A stretch of DNA of 64,000 nucleotides from Rhabditoides inermis (GCA_963966185.1 CAWZYM010000242.1:1580001-1644000); one strand, 5' to 3'; counted from the first letter of the stretch, positions 1-12,817 are shown. Numbers and translations: made by a program. The notes: generated by a model from the sequence alone, not told the origin.

Positions 1-1
1 T

Positions 2-405
2 GGCTGGCTCAGCGTCGCCTCCTTCGTCGTCCGTCACGTCCTCGTCATCGCACTCGCACTCGCAGTCTCCATGCTCGTCATCCGGGTGGGGGAGAGAGTG
101 TGGTGTGTGAGGGACTTCTCCCTTCTCAGGCTATCTGTGTGGTGCGCGGCGCTCGTTCGATGTCCGATCACAGACACGTGCTTCTCTACCGCTCCTTCCT
201 CTCTCACTTCTTCATACCAATCCTCATCGCCGCCGTCATCGCCGGTCAGTCCTGTTCACTAATGCAATTGGCAAGAGATCAGAAATCGGTCAACCTATTA
301 TTGCACTCTCTGCTGACGACTGAATCAGAAATCACATAGTTCTATAGCACCACATTACACTACACTACAGCATTACAATAACAATAACAAAAATTATACT
401 TATAC

Positions 406-496
<91 letters not shown>

Positions 497-1544
497 ACTT
501 ATACATGTACTTTTGTGTAGGCACTTCTTTTGTGAACTTGATGTTGGTGTTCGAGGATGATTACTGGGATAGCGACGACTGGAAGAGGAACTACAAGGTC
601 TACAGTGTCATGATGGGTACGTTTCATATTATTGATTACTTGATCTCATTAAATGAATCGCTTGTAGTGCTACTGCCTGTGGTGATTGCCATCGCAACGT
701 GGCTGATGCCCGAAGTGAAGGCAGCGAGGGATGAATCGAGGGATGGAGGCCCCATGCCATTCCCAATCCACACCACCTCCATTCGACCAGAGTCCCAGGT
801 GAGCGAGCGTGTGTCTCTTCTGTACAAGGTGTGCTCACTCAGGTACCTGCCGCCAGAGCTTGTCAGTCGCACTGCCAGATCCAGACCAGTGTTGGTTGGA
901 ACCAGCAGATCCAGAATGGTGGTTGGAACCAGCAGATGCGAGCGCCCCTGCGTTCGCCACAGCCCGCATTCCAGGCGAGTCTCACTCATCACAGGTGTAA
1001 GTGAGGATGTGAATTGGGAGAACAGAAACGGGAACATCGAGATGTGATCCTTACGAGTGAACAAACTTTATTGTAGATATAAGCGAAACCGATTGCTTCT
1101 TTGTGAAAACCAGCAGAAATTATTGCCCGCGGTAGGGACAACATTGCACGCGGTGCGATGGATCAACTTGTGATATGATTATGTACGACTGACGACGCAC
1201 CCATTCAGGTGTCGGGACCGCCGGCATACGACGAGGTAGTCATCTACACCCCGCACCCAGTCAGCCAGGGCTACGCCAGCTACGCGGTCTACTACCAGAC
1301 GCCACTGCAACAGCCACACTTCCCCCACTTCTCCCGACCAATGCCCTTCACCCCCGTGCCCCAACCACTACCACCACCACCGCCACCACAGCCCGCACCA
1401 GTCGCACCACTGAACCAGCCCAGTGCTCCACCAATGTCCCAGATGAACGCGCCTGCACAGAACACTCTCTATCCTATCCTCGAACCAGGGCCAAGCATGC
1501 CACCAGTAGACAACGATCCCAGAATACATTTTAGAAAAGAGTAG
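2..1544 (+). CDS. Multi-pass membrane protein with PPxY tail (5' end outside window)
   Basis: Six exons are visible: 2-85, 130-244, 521-616, 668-798, 843-974, 1209-1544. All junctions keep phase. The N-terminus lies outside the window. The first three exons and the start of the fourth encode hydrophobic stretches consistent with three or more membrane passes. The acidic loop DDYWDSDDW precedes the last one. The final exon is a proline-, glutamine- and tyrosine-rich cytoplasmic-type tail containing PPAYDEVV, a PPxY motif of the kind bound by WW domains of Nedd4-type ubiquitin ligases. The neighbouring downstream gene has the same PPAYDEVVI motif and a similar last sentence (SxPxxDN), so the two look like tandem paralogues. 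The intron after 974 begins GCGAGT and is read as GC-AG. A poly(A) signal AATAAA lies at 1627. I do not recognise the family; a divergent nematode seven-TM receptor is one possibility. Confidence 0.7.
413..495. repeat. (AT)n microsatellite in intron
   Basis: About 80 bp of uninterrupted AT dinucleotides inside the intron between the second and third visible exons of the first gene. Confidence 0.95.
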
Positions 1545-1626
1545 TGTCTCCATTGTCTTGTCTTTTATCTGTTATCTTACGTGTAGGTTGTGACTGTGTA
1601 CTGTGAGTGTTACGTGCAAAACTAGT

Positions 1627-1632
1627 AATAAA
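1627..1632 (+). terminator. Poly(A) signal AATAAA
   Basis: Canonical AATAAA about 80 bp after the stop codon at 1542-1544 of the PPxY-tail membrane protein. Confidence 0.7.
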
Positions 1633-1749
1633 GAAAGTGTTTTGTCATTGTTTTCAAACAATCTCAATTGAAATTATCTCAGGGTCGCGACTGTGCATTG
1701 TACAATCTAAAAAGAATGAGAAACTCAGAATCGCCTTGGCAACAGAGAG

Positions 1750-1753
1750 TGAG

Positions 1754-1796
<43 letters not shown>

Positions 1797-1880
1797 GAGA
1801 GGGAGAGAGAGAAAGAGAGATAGACAAAAAAAGAGAGAGAGAGAGAAAGAGAGAGAAAGAAAGAGAGAAAGAGAGAAATG
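1750..1880. repeat. (GA)n-rich simple repeat
   Basis: Purine tract dominated by GAGA units between the two tandem membrane-protein genes. Confidence 0.9.
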
Positions 1881-1999
1881 CGGCTGTGAATTATCTCATT
1901 ACGGTCGGCTATAAACATATTCACCGTGTCAGTGTCGGACTTGCCACCCGAATAACAAAAGAGAAACCGTCTAATTCGCTTTCTCATTTCATCTAGCAA

Positions 2000-3672
2000 A
2001 TGAGCAATCCTTACTACCTGATACCCACCGGTAAGTCGATTCACTCAACTGATTCCTCGTATGCTGTATTGTAAAGTGAGTTCGAATGTAGCTGCTCTGA
2101 GTACAATGATGCTGGTGCCGAATCGCTTGTGTCGTTGTTATAACTGTGAAGCTATAGCTTCTTTTCAGTGGGTGGTATGGGGTTGCTGTCTTTGGCAGCA
2201 GAGTGCTTCCTCCTTCATACCTATTGGAGGATACACGCACATATCAAGATCACTCCATTCTGGGCTTTCATCAGGGTCCGTCACGACATGTCCTGTTATT
2301 TCAGTCCCAAAAACAGACCAATCAAAAGAAGAAGAAAAAAACAGAATCCGGATTGCACTTACGAATTTGAATCGTTAGATTAAATTTGAATCGTTAGATT
2401 AAATTTATCCATACCTACGTAGTTTTCCATAGACATTCTGTCTATTTGTTTGTTTGCAGGTAGTTGCCGGTTTCATCTCTGCCAGCGTGGTGGTCCGCAT
2501 AGCGCGAATTCTCCTCACTCTCCTATTCGACGATGAACAGCAATTGGGAATGTGAGTCGATTCATGCGAAACATGGCATATTATGATTATAGCAGCACAA
2601 GTCTCAGAAGAGGCCACAACACACGATACACGTAAACACGTTCGAAACGACCTGTGACTTTCTACTTCATGTCCATTGATAGTGTATAGTGACTAGCAGA
2701 CTTCCTTCCAGCCGCTCGAACATCTTCATCGTGGAGCGTGTGCTGTACATGTGCGTCTTCTCCTCATTCCTCCTCGGATGCATCTCCCATCTACAAAAGA
2801 CCATACAAATGGTCGTCCACCGATATACACTCTACACACAGTCAGTCTTATCAGTCTTACATTACACATTTTTCGTCACCTTTCTACATAGGATTATAGG
2901 AAGCACGTATATATATATATATATATATATATAAATATACAACTGACTGGAAATTTAAAAAAAAATCTAATAGTACAAAAGTGTTTTTTGTCATCATTTG
3001 ACACGTGGATGTTACAGTGACCACATGTGTCGTCTGGGCACGCTGTCGTTTGTGCTATCGGTAGTGGTGGTTCTGTTCGAGCGATCCTTCTCCTATACCC
3101 TCTCCCTCGCATACCACTCACTCGTCGTCGCACTCGCTTCCCTTACCGTATTCTACGTTGCCAGGGTGAGTCCGGAACAAGTCACGCCACTGTTCTATAA
3201 CCATTGCGTAATCACTATGAGTTCCGCGATATCAAAAGATTCAAGGTCAAATGCTCAAATGTGTACATGACGCATGTATGAGAACTATGGTCTTGGTTTT
3301 GTACAGGTGCTACGAATAGAGTTTGCAAATCAGTCTTGACGGCTACAAAGTGTCCGTTTCAGCTAGGCTTCGCTCTCCGCTCGTCGCGTCGTTCTGGGGA
3401 CCATCCGACGGAAGAAGTGGCGCAGTTGCGGGAGGAGACCCAGTGGACACTCGTCTATCTCATTCTACCCTCCATTATCAACATTGTCACTGTCGGTGCG
3501 CGTTTTTCACATGCCGCTTTCTCACTCAATCAGAACTCAGAACAGAGTAGCCTTCACGAACATGTTTCACCTGCAGGCCAGTCGCTCTCATTTCTCGCAA
3601 GTGTCACCAAAAACCCATGGGCATTGGACATGATCGCATTGAAGTATCAGTTTACGATACTCAGGTAAGCAC

Positions 3673-3729
<57 letters not shown>

Positions 3730-4508
3730 GCCCACACCCCGCGTTGCAGTGCGGCGCACCTGCGTCCCCTGTCCATTCTGGCTCCTCTGATCATTGTGCC
3801 GTCGTTCCGACTGGCCGCCCATCTTCATGTCCGTTTCATGCAAATGCATTATCCAAAGGTGAGGAAGTAGACATACGTACATTGTACACTATATATGAGA
3901 GATTAGATTGTCCAGTTGACACGCCAAGTTGCTTTCAGATTCATCCGGACGCGGCAGTCGCTGCGCCGAATGCCACGATGGCTCACACACAGCACCACTT
4001 TCAGGTGGGTATCACTTGCTGGTGCCGGAGGTGATTGGGTTTCAATTGAATGGGATGGTTGTTGAGACGGCGCCGCCGGCGTATGATGAAGTCGTCATCC
4101 ACACTCGTCCCATGCCAGCCGGGGCACACATGCACACGGCACTACCGCCTGGTCAGTCACAGTCCGGTGACGTCACAAGCTCACAAATGTGTTCTCCTTT
4201 CAGGTGCAATTCCAATGAGTCAATCGCAATCTTCATCTCATCAATCACACGCTCTCCAGCAAGCGATGCAATTCCAGCCCCGGTATACTCCGGTCTATCC
4301 ATCCACTCAGCCAGCCCCACAGCAGCCAATCCTCTCACACACACAACAACACATAGAGGCGCATCCAGGGACGAGCGAGGGCGAGTGGCAGTCTGCTCCC
4401 GTACCGGCGGGTTCCTCGCAGCGAGTCGGTCTCTTCCACCCGCAGTCTGGCCCCTCTCTGCCCACTATAGACAACTCACCCGCCCACATCACATTCACCA
4501 AGCAATGA
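2000..4508 (+). CDS. Seven-TM-like membrane protein with PPxY tail (tandem paralogue)
   Basis: Eleven exons keep phase and give 430 residues: 2000-2030, 2169-2275, 2460-2551, 2712-2840, 3018-3165, 3363-3495, 3577-3664, 3750-3858, 3939-4004, 4067-4151, 4204-4508. The ATG follows an acceptor-like CATCTAG, which fits trans-splicing. Roughly seven hydrophobic segments are spread over exons 2-8, for example GLLSLAAECFLL, FVLSVVVVLF and LIIVPSFRLAA. The tail carries PPAYDEVVI and a Q/P-rich stretch ending near SLPTIDN, as in the upstream gene. Family knowledge: PPxY motifs recruit WW-domain E3 ligases or adaptors. Inference: a receptor-like protein whose turnover depends on ubiquitination. The seven-TM topology and the ER-type residues near TM3 (VERVLY) recall nematode chemoreceptors, but I cannot assign a class. 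Confidence 0.7.
3674..3730. repeat. (CAA)n microsatellite in intron
   Basis: About 18 tandem CAA/ACA triplets between exons 7 and 8 of the second PPxY membrane-protein gene. On the minus strand it would read as a poly-cysteine or poly-leucine tract, which is not a gene. Confidence 0.95.
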
Positions 4509-6542
4509 GCGCACCACCAACACACATCTTAGTGAGTCACCCCGGTTTTATAGTGCGTTTGTTAGTTTGTTTACTTATTTCACGCTTGTGTACATAATGA
4601 TCCTGTCCCAACACGTTAAAGGAAAATCCACTTTTCAAATGATTGTGAAAAGTGAAAAGTGGACTTTCCAGCAGCGTGATAAAACAGGGTCGATGACATG
4701 CTATCACTGAGTGATGCGCTGTGTGTTGTGTGTTGTGTATTGTGTATTGTGAATGTGAACGTGCAAAAGGGCAAAAAAAAAACAATGCGATAATCAGATA
4801 AATTATTAAACAACTGTCACTTTGAGGCTACTTGAAAAAATAACAGCACATGCCACGTGGCGCCACATGCGCGTCAAAGTGAATTTCTATTCAAGTAAGT
4901 AAGTATTCAGGAGAAAACATGCGATTACAAGATACAACATGAAACATTCGTCATCGCATGTAAGTGTTGTTGATGTGCAAGTGCCTCAAACATTCAAAAG
5001 GAAGAAGAGAGCGCAGAGGGGGCGGGAGTCAGAAAATATGCGTTCAGAGCGGTCTGCGGATCGTTTCTGATCACGGCGGGCACGTAAAACTTTCGTTCAA
5101 CCTGTATTTGAATAACCGTTTCGAGACGCATGAACGATATAAAATATTAGAAATAGGCTTCTGTATCTTTAAAATTCGGAACATAAATCGTATTTTCAAC
5201 TATGTGAATAACTGATGTACGAATCGGTGTTGGGTTACATGCCTTACGCTAATATCTCCTGTTTTGATTTGCTATTTCACCGAGTTTGACTTCTCTTGGA
5301 TGGAGATTGGTGAGAGACTGTTCAACGTTCGGTCGACGCCACTGTCAACGTTGGTGAGATTGTGAGCACTTGTTTGAGCGAGGTGGATTCGATGGACTGG
5401 AGACTGAACTGAGGACGAATACGACTGGCTGCTCGCCCCCGGTCTGGCTCTCCACAACATCCCACATGTCGGGAAAAGAAGACGCGAAACACGACGACAG
5501 CTGCCTTGACGGAAGGTTTCAATGAAAGGCGACATGAAGAACGAGAAAAAACAGCAGTGACGTCACCATATCTCATATTCGTCCTCCTTTTTTTCTCATT
5601 TTCAACATCATCTCCTTTCTCTCACTTCAATAACTGAAACAAATGCAATTTGAAAATTATTTTGAATGTTTCTCTATTGGGCAACTTTTGCCCCTAATAT
5701 AAAAATGTAAAAAGTACGTTCCCAATTTCTAAAAACGGAATTCACCGAGTTACGGTAGTGGAATACGCCTGATCGTTTCAGTTGCACAACAACTTAGTGA
5801 TGGGGGCAGGAGAGTGCGTGAGAGCCGCAGCTCCTTTGATCTCATGTCTTCCGGCTGTCACTATCGACTTGAAAAGAGAGGTGGATGAGCGATATGTTCA
5901 CTATTCATTCGCGAGAGTCTGAGTCACAGCTGATAAGGCGGAGCTTTGCAAATGCACTCAAACATCCATCCAATCAGTGCAGGCGTGGCATGTATTTGGC
6001 AACAAGAATTCGAACCCCTGTGAGAAATTCAATAAGTTTTGGTTGGATTGGAAACATTTCTTTCGTAGATGTGATACAATTTCGGTCTTCAGAAAATGTT
6101 GATGTTGATTGACTTTTTCATCGGATTCGTGAAATGCGAATGAACATCGCCAATACGAGGTGGGTGCCGTCAACGTATTACTCGTTCACTTTATTCCTAT
6201 GGCAGTTCAAATGGCGAACGCAATTTGACACCATCGGGCTATATTGCCTTCTATATTTCGTGTGTACTTACAACGTTACCATGATAATTCTCCAGTTCAC
6301 TGATCCTAAAGCTGCAGACTGCTGCCAATTTAAATTTAACGCTTTGGTACGGTCAAAGATGCTCTCAAAACAACATTAGAAGTAACTGGCACATTTCCTG
6401 TAGTCCTTCTTTGAGTGCTCGGGAGGGGGTCGAACCCTCGACTATCCGAGTATAGCGAACATCGCTAACCACTACACCACCGGGCGCTCGGCTAAGAAAT
6501 CATTCATTTATGAGCATTCACATGTATACAGATTAAACAGTT
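4509..6542. other. Intergenic, no gene recognised
   Basis: Only short open frames without a conserved motif or a convincing splice structure. AT-rich stretches occur around 5100-5220 and 5640-5760. A tRNA-like sequence sits at its right end. Confidence 0.5.
6416..6494 (-). repeat. tRNA-like element (SINE or tRNA pseudogene)
   Basis: On the minus strand it reads TGGTGTAGTGGTTAGC (A-box like) followed about 30 bp later by GAGGGTTCGACCCCCTC, a T-arm-like stem with a B-box GGTTCGACC. The acceptor stem does not pair cleanly, so I read it as a tRNA-derived repeat and not a functional tRNA. Similar A/B-box pairs recur elsewhere in the window. Confidence 0.6.
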
Positions 6543-8239
6543 TTAGTTGTGTTTGCTTTGCATGATTCGCCGGAAGTGGTCGACACTCTGTGCCGCCTCC
6601 ATGAGGGTGATCTTGCCCAGCACCTGAGGGGCTGAGTGAGTGAGTGCGAGACGGGGCGATGTACCTGGTTGACGAGAAAGCGGGGCAGCCAGCCTCGCAT
6701 GTCAGCCAGCATCACCCCTTCACACAGGGTCGAGTTGCCGCGAGGAGACAGCCGCACGCCAGCCAAGTGCAACACGGCCCTGCAAACACACCACAACTAC
6801 TCATGCACACTCTTCACTGTGTTCAGATATTCAGGTGTTCACTCTTCTGCCTTTCACCCACCTCACTCTATCCGAGGGTCCGACTCCCGGCGGATCGACG
6901 CTGCGAGACGCCATCATATACCTGCAATGAGACGTTGGTGCCCTTGTGGGGGGTGACAGACCCGTGCGCTGTCTTGCGGTAGATGCGCGCGAACACGAAC
7001 TCCCGGCCCGAGATGATGAACACGTCGTTGTTGCCGCACTGAATCGAGTGTGACAGGGAAAGGGGAGAACCCACTTTGACGATGTCGGCGTGTTGTGTGA
7101 GACTGGCGACTATGCTCGCGTGGTGCACGTTGTCGTTCCAGTGGGGCAGGCGAGCCACGCCCGTCCACATCTCACCCATCACCACGTCTATCGGGGCCGG
7201 CACCACAGACTGCAACCAGTGTGATGCATATACAATCGGTAGAGAAAAAATGCAGTGAAGCAAAAGAAATCTACAATGAGTGATACAAAAACAGCAAACA
7301 CTAGGCAATACTTGCAATCTAGTATCTACTGTAGAGCGCTTATCTTATAAACTCCTTTCTAAATTTCCAAGAGCTTGCGCACTAATGGTTTTATTTGAAT
7401 TCGAATTCATGACACTACACTACGAAGAAGAAATTCCATGACCATGTGAACAGTATTCGCCATATTTTTATCTATAGACTAGTGAAAATCAAAAATGTCG
7501 CGTTCTAGAACGGTGTCAGCGATAGTGGTCTTTGCGCCAAGGAACGAAGTCGCTTATTTTGAATTGTTTTGAAACGCGGTTTTTGCACAATGGTAGAAAA
7601 AATATTGTCTACCATTCGCGCAGGGTCACGTTTCATGAATAGTCATAGTAGCGGAGAGATTTTTATGCGACGACACTATTCACGCGCCTTCAGAACTGGA
7701 GAAATGGAGAGGAGTTTACTGGGTATATGTAAACACGACATCGAAAAAAGAAAGGAATTTGCTTTAAAAAATTTTCGTGGAATTCACTAGTTCTGTTATG
7801 ATACCCAATACTCACCCCCATGGTGACCATCTTGCCCTGTTCCGTGTACTTTGCATACACCACCTCTCCCTCGTCGTTGCGCGCGTCCTAAACAGACATG
7901 GTCTGTGTGTGTTGTGTGGCTCACCTGGAACCAGCCCTCCTTGGTGGCATACGTGGGATGGGCGAAAAGCTGCTCGAGTTCTCCGAACGCCTCAGCCGCC
8001 GCCTCCAGACTCGCCCCGAACTGCAACCCCACTCATGTAGGGGCTCAGCCATGCTCACGCACCTTTTCATGCTCCGGTCGCAGAGTATCCGTCACGTTGT
8101 GCAGCGTCACCGATACCGCACCGCTTACTGCAAATAAAAGTGTCACGTATATTAGAAAAAAACATGATATAATATATAACGCACCATGAAAGCGTGCTAG
8201 ACTCAAGACGATCAATAGCTGTAACATAGGAATAGTCAT
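6543..8239 (-). CDS. START-domain lipid-transfer protein with signal peptide
   Basis: Nine exons on the minus strand, all phase-consistent, give 251 residues: 8239-8185, 8127-8063, 8020-7925, 7887-7816, 7209-7075, 7038-6962, 6921-6862, 6779-6665, 6623-6543. The N-terminus (MTIPMLQLLIVLSLA) looks like a signal peptide. The body matches the StAR-related lipid-transfer (START) fold: MWTGVARLPHW, SGREFVFARIYRK, SRSVDPPGVGPSDRVRAV, then the C-terminal ADMRGWLPRFLVNQ followed by a terminal helix. START domains bind a single lipid in a hydrophobic cavity; the ligand here is unknown. A leader on a START protein is unusual because most are cytosolic. Total length is only slightly more than one START domain. 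Confidence 0.85.
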
Positions 8240-9700
8240 GTTTGAATGTGGCGTTCGAATTGAAATCCGAGACACGCATGCATACGTTTCTCATTAATAC
8301 GGCGAGGGAAAACGAAACGAGAGCCAGACGGCGAGTGCACTGATAACTCATCCCATCTGTCACAATCAATCATATGCCATAGCATCGCGTTAAATGAAAT
8401 CCGTGTTACAACACAAAACATAATTATCACAGAGTTTCGATTGGTGTTGCGTATTTTCGTCTGGGATGATAAAAGTGTTTGTTTGTGGATTCTTTTCGGT
8501 TTCGCTATGTGAGAATAAAGAATACGAATAATAAATAGGAGTGCATTAACACTATTAACAGTAAATCAGCACACTATTCAATCCAATTCATTTTTTGTTC
8601 GGAGTCACTAACCGCGCTCTTGCATTTCGATCCTACTTTATTAGAGGGTAATCGCCTTGTCCATACCATTAAGACTCGCATTAAGCTCACAAGTCAGAAC
8701 TTTTTGGTGAAAACCACGTGACGAAGTGGTAACCTGGTAACTGGTAACGCTCTCGCTTTGCAAGCAGCGTTTCGCGGGTTCGAACCTTGGATACCCACGC
8801 AACGTTTTGTAAAATGAAAACACCACCCAATGGGAATGGGTTCTGATTCTGATCTTTTTTTAATCACCGTAATGTATTTCGTAAAAGAGTGAAACTGATT
8901 TGAGGGGCCCACTGCACTATAACCAATATTGACATATATGTGGAAATCGATCCTTATCCATCGATAATCAAAGTAGGCGGCAACTCGACTCCAGTAAACA
9001 TCTCTGTTAAAATGAGAGATGCAACAAACCGCAACGAGCGATATCTGATGCACATATACTCATTATTATGGCAGATTCGCCGGGTCACGGTAGAAAATTG
9101 ATCTACCCTCTAGTCGTTAGAAATCCCGAGCGCGCGCATTCAAGCGCTAATATCGATAAAGAAGCCGGCATGCGAATCAAAGATGCCGCGCCACACTCGA
9201 GCCTTTCCTGCGCTGTCTGACTTCTCTCGCTCGCGACTGAGTTTCGCAAATATAGAAAAATATAACTATCCTTCAGGCGTCGACTATAAGCCAAAGCCAA
9301 TAGTGATCTAATCTCCAGCTGCATAGTGTCGCCTTTCGTGTGGGATGTGGGCTACTTCGCGCGGCGCGGGCACAGCGTTTCTCACGGAGCCTTCCAGAAC
9401 GATAAGCAGCACAACACACTGACACAAATCGGGATGACACACAGATTTCCAGAATCGCTTCAGAGCAAATAGAGTTTTGCAAGAAGGAAGTGTCTAATCC
9501 CGGTCTCCTTTCCCTCGTGACAGTAACGGCGGCAGACGTGCATCACCGATCGCCCAGCACACCCTCATTTGCCATCCACCCTCATTTCCATCGCCCCCAG
9601 TTTCCATGACTGCATAAATCCAGTGTCTAATCTGCTCATTTGCCTGTGTGTGATGGGTTGATAAGCGGCGGTGTGCGGTCGTTGCCCATACCCTCCTGCA
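8240..9700. other. Intergenic region between divergent genes
   Basis: It separates the START gene (minus) from the secreted-protein gene (plus) and should hold both promoters. No gene is supported. A tRNA-like repeat lies near 8700-8800. CT-rich sequence precedes the downstream ATG. Confidence 0.5.
8705..8800 (+). repeat. tRNA-like element
   Basis: An anticodon-arm-like CTCGCTTTGCAAGCAGCG is followed by GCGGGTTCGAACCTTGG, a B-box GGTTCGAACC. The 5' part (ACGAAGTGGTAACC) is degenerate with a duplicated GGTAAC. Probably a tRNA-derived repeat or decayed tRNA-Ala-type gene. Confidence 0.5.
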
Positions 9701-12243
9701 ATGCGCTGGCGTCTCGACCTCCTCCTCCTCCTCTCCCTACCAGCTGTCTCCTCCGCTGCCGCCAGCTTCGTCAGTCCCTCACCCCTCGATTGATGATCGA
9801 CGTGTTGTTCAGGAGTCAGACAAGAATGCAGTGTACAGGGGCGAACGCGTGTCCCCGAGCGCCGAGATGAACCCGCAGGAGGTCGACTACAAAGGAATCT
9901 GCGGCTACGACGAAGTTGCGAAGACTAAGACGACGTGTGGCGCTGGTGCGTGCCGGCCGAACGAATCGATGGATGGGTGGTGTTGCAGGCAGTGACTACG
10001 CTCGCCACAAGCCGTCGGGCGCGGTGCGGGTGGCGAAACGGGCGTACTCTGCGAGTGGAGCCATGATGAGTATGTGGCCGATAGAACACTGCCAGACGGT
10101 CGTCGTATGCAGTGAGGACTCCACATCCACCACCACCAAGGTGCGCCCGTCATTCGATCATCGTTAGCGGCGAGGTGTCGATTGTCGTTCGAGTCGTAGT
10201 CCGAGTTTTCCGAGTTTGCGGATTCCCCTCCGCCCCTCCTTCATTTTTCCTCTTCATTTTAGCCCGTGTGCGACGCGGCCAACACTGTTCGCTTCCACCC
10301 TGGTCGCTTTGAGGTGTGATTCGTGATCGATAGTTGATCGATGACTATTGACTTTTTTGTTGCAGGTGCATGCAAAGGATAAGGTGTACCGCTACGGCCT
10401 GCCGTATGTGCACTGGCAGCGCAACCCCAGCGACAAATCACAGCTTATATTCAAAGTGAGGATTAGTACATTGTGTTAATTGTTATCGATTGATTATCAG
10501 TTACATTTTTGAGGCGTGGGACGGGAAATCGACTCCGGTTAAGTGGACTCTAGAAGAGCTCGCCAGCGGACAAACTATGGTAGGAGGGGGAGTTCTTCCG
10601 TATTCCGATCGATCGCGCCGATCAGCTACTGATCAGCTGATGAACCGGTCTGACACTGGTTCTGATTCTGCTCTAGGACTGTGGTGACAAATGAGCTGTT
10701 GCTGACTGTGTGTTGTTGAGGTGAGTGGATTGAAGAATGACGCGACTGTGCTCATCATCACCTCCTCTCCCTACTGCCTCGTCCGATTCCTTCCCCTCTC
10801 CGGACTCAAGTTCGACAAGGAGACACTGCTACTCAATCCTGCCACGTGAGTAGCCTTTAGCCTAGCCTACTCCATCAGCAGTCGGTATGCGACGGAATGT
10901 GTGTCTGAGGACATGCAGTAGTGTTGAGGGGAATGTGAGTTGTTGAGGATTGCGGATGGAATGAAGGATGTGCACGGGCTGGCGTCCCACTACGACCCCG
11001 TCTTCAACGCGCAGCCAACGGCTGCCAAGGTCAAGCCAATGATGCGTCGCGCATTCTCCACCAAGGTGCTTGTCTCCTCGCCCCATTCTAACTGATCACT
11101 CCCTATTCAGACGACCAATGCCCAATTCACCGCTGTGGCGGTGGGATCGGAAGACGACTGCTGTCCCAACTTCTTCCTCCCTCCCGATCTCAACGAACAA
11201 TGGCGAGTGACTGGGAGGCGAAGAGAGACGGGCAGAGATACAGAGAGAGAGACATGCACTCACTCGTTCTCGCATCATAAAGAGTGTGATATTTTAGGGG
11301 CGAGGCGATGGATTCAGTGGAGAACAAACGTGGCTCAGCGTATGTGAACGAGTACAAGACTAACATGGCGTGGGAGAAGGTGGCAGCGGACGCGAAGGAC
11401 TTTGATAGTACCATGTGGTCGTTCCGCTCGTTCCGACTCGAACTCAAACTAGTTGAGCAGTGCGAGTGGATAAAGGTGTGTTCGAGTGAAGGAGTGGACG
11501 AGGATGAGGGGGGATCTCCAAGGGATACAAGATAACCTATAAAATGTTATAGATATGTCTCGACTATGACGATAATGCTAAAGTGTGCGATGATGATTTG
11601 GCCGTGCTGGAGATCAATCCTTCTATGAACATGTTCATTCCGTTCCACTCGAATGAAATGCGCGAGTTCGCTGTCGATATCAAGGTATGCAGGTGGATAT
11701 CTCCACTCTGATGCCATCCGCACTATTCAGACTGTGGGTTTCCTGCGTTTCACTCTGCCTCGTCAACACGTCAAGTCCGAGACGAACTATAACGACGAAT
11801 ACAAGATAATCGAAATGAGCTACGGACACACCAGCAACACACAGGTAAGATGCGGCACCTGTGTGTGTGTGTGAGAGAGAGAGGGAGAGAGAGAGAGGGA
11901 GAGAGAGAGAGAGAGAGAGAGAGACTTGGACATTACAACCGATGCCGTTTCAGTCTCTGTTCTCGGAGCCTATGCTGGTGCCTAGTCACCTGACGAAGAC
12001 TGGCAAACACAAGATCAACATCGTCTTCCCCTCGATTAACAAGTGTCACTTGCGACTGGTCAATGTGAGTGTAGTGACTCGGGGCGGAGACGGGAGGAGG
12101 CTAATGTCGACTGGGTTCAGGACTTTGACGAGACTTCCGAGACGCAGCTGCAGCAGCCGCTCTACATCAAGCAGTGCAAGTGTCACCATCTCAAGCTCCC
12201 CGACACCGTCTGCACCTCCCGGCAGTGCGAGAGCCGAGCATGA
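9701..12243 (+). CDS. Secreted cysteine-containing protein, family unknown
   Basis: Fourteen phase-consistent exons give 517 residues: 9701-9769, 9813-9945, 9989-10140, 10263-10313, 10366-10455, 10514-10579, 10721-10845, 10948-11065, 11111-11202, 11298-11475, 11553-11684, 11731-11844, 11954-12064, 12121-12243. The start MRWRLDLLLLLSLPAVSSAAA is a clear signal peptide. No transmembrane segment follows. Paired cysteines are scattered (CEDDCC-like, CKC, end CTSRQCESRA), which fits an extracellular protein. I see no known catalytic motif or recognisable domain. One intron (11203-11297) must use a GC donor (GCGAGT) to keep frame. Three acceptors end in GAG rather than CAG, which is common in this window. 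Confidence 0.75.
11872..11926. repeat. (GA)n repeat in intron
   Basis: GAGA tract starting a few bases after the donor of the intron that follows 11844 in the secreted-protein gene. Confidence 0.9.
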
Positions 12244-12817
12244 GCCTCCTATCACCATGCCCTTTCTTGTAATAAGCGCACATTTGTAAGCACGAATCAC
12301 TGTTCCCGCCTTGCAATTAAATTGTGTCGCCGTTTCATGATGATAAAGAGTTTAAGAAAGACTATTTGCTTTTTTTCCTCTTTTTAAATGAAGTAGTATA
12401 TAATTATATATGAAGAATGGAATAGCGATGTTCAAGGGTTAGAGGAATAACAGGGATAGGCACGCGATCGCACTGGCAGAAAAATGAGAGGCGACATGGT
12501 ACTAGCCTCTGCCACTATCCCTCGCGCCACATCCCACCCAAAATGAGTGTAATGTATACCTATGGTAGCTTATGTGTTTCCCAAAAGCATACATTGCTGA
12601 AATACACTGGCCATACAATATAATAAGAGGTAAAAAAAAAATCGAACCATCCAGTATTAATAAGTGTTTATTGGGTCTGTTTCAAACACTTCGCCATACC
12701 ACAAAAGTCGCCATTTGACATATCAAAGAGAAGAGGAAGGATCGCTCATGCACACATACACAAGTCGCCGCTGGAATCACATCACAAAGAAACTATCAAC
12801 GAGTATTCGCGGCGCTT
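12244..12817. other. Intergenic between convergent genes
   Basis: It holds the 3' ends of the secreted-protein gene (plus) and the neuropeptide gene (minus). TTTATT at 12667-12672 is AATAAA on the minus strand and fits the neuropeptide gene. No other gene is supported. Confidence 0.6.

Noticed and set aside
3307..3333. Small exon after GTACAG in the second PPxY gene
   Set aside because: It runs into TGA and no donor keeps frame; the neighbouring exons join in phase without it.
3588..3882. Poly-cysteine and poly-leucine open frames on the minus strand
   Set aside because: Antisense translation of the (CAA)n intron repeat.
5272..5576. Minus-strand open frames of 84-87 residues
   Set aside because: No recognisable motif, no signal peptide and no supporting splice partner; kept as intergenic.
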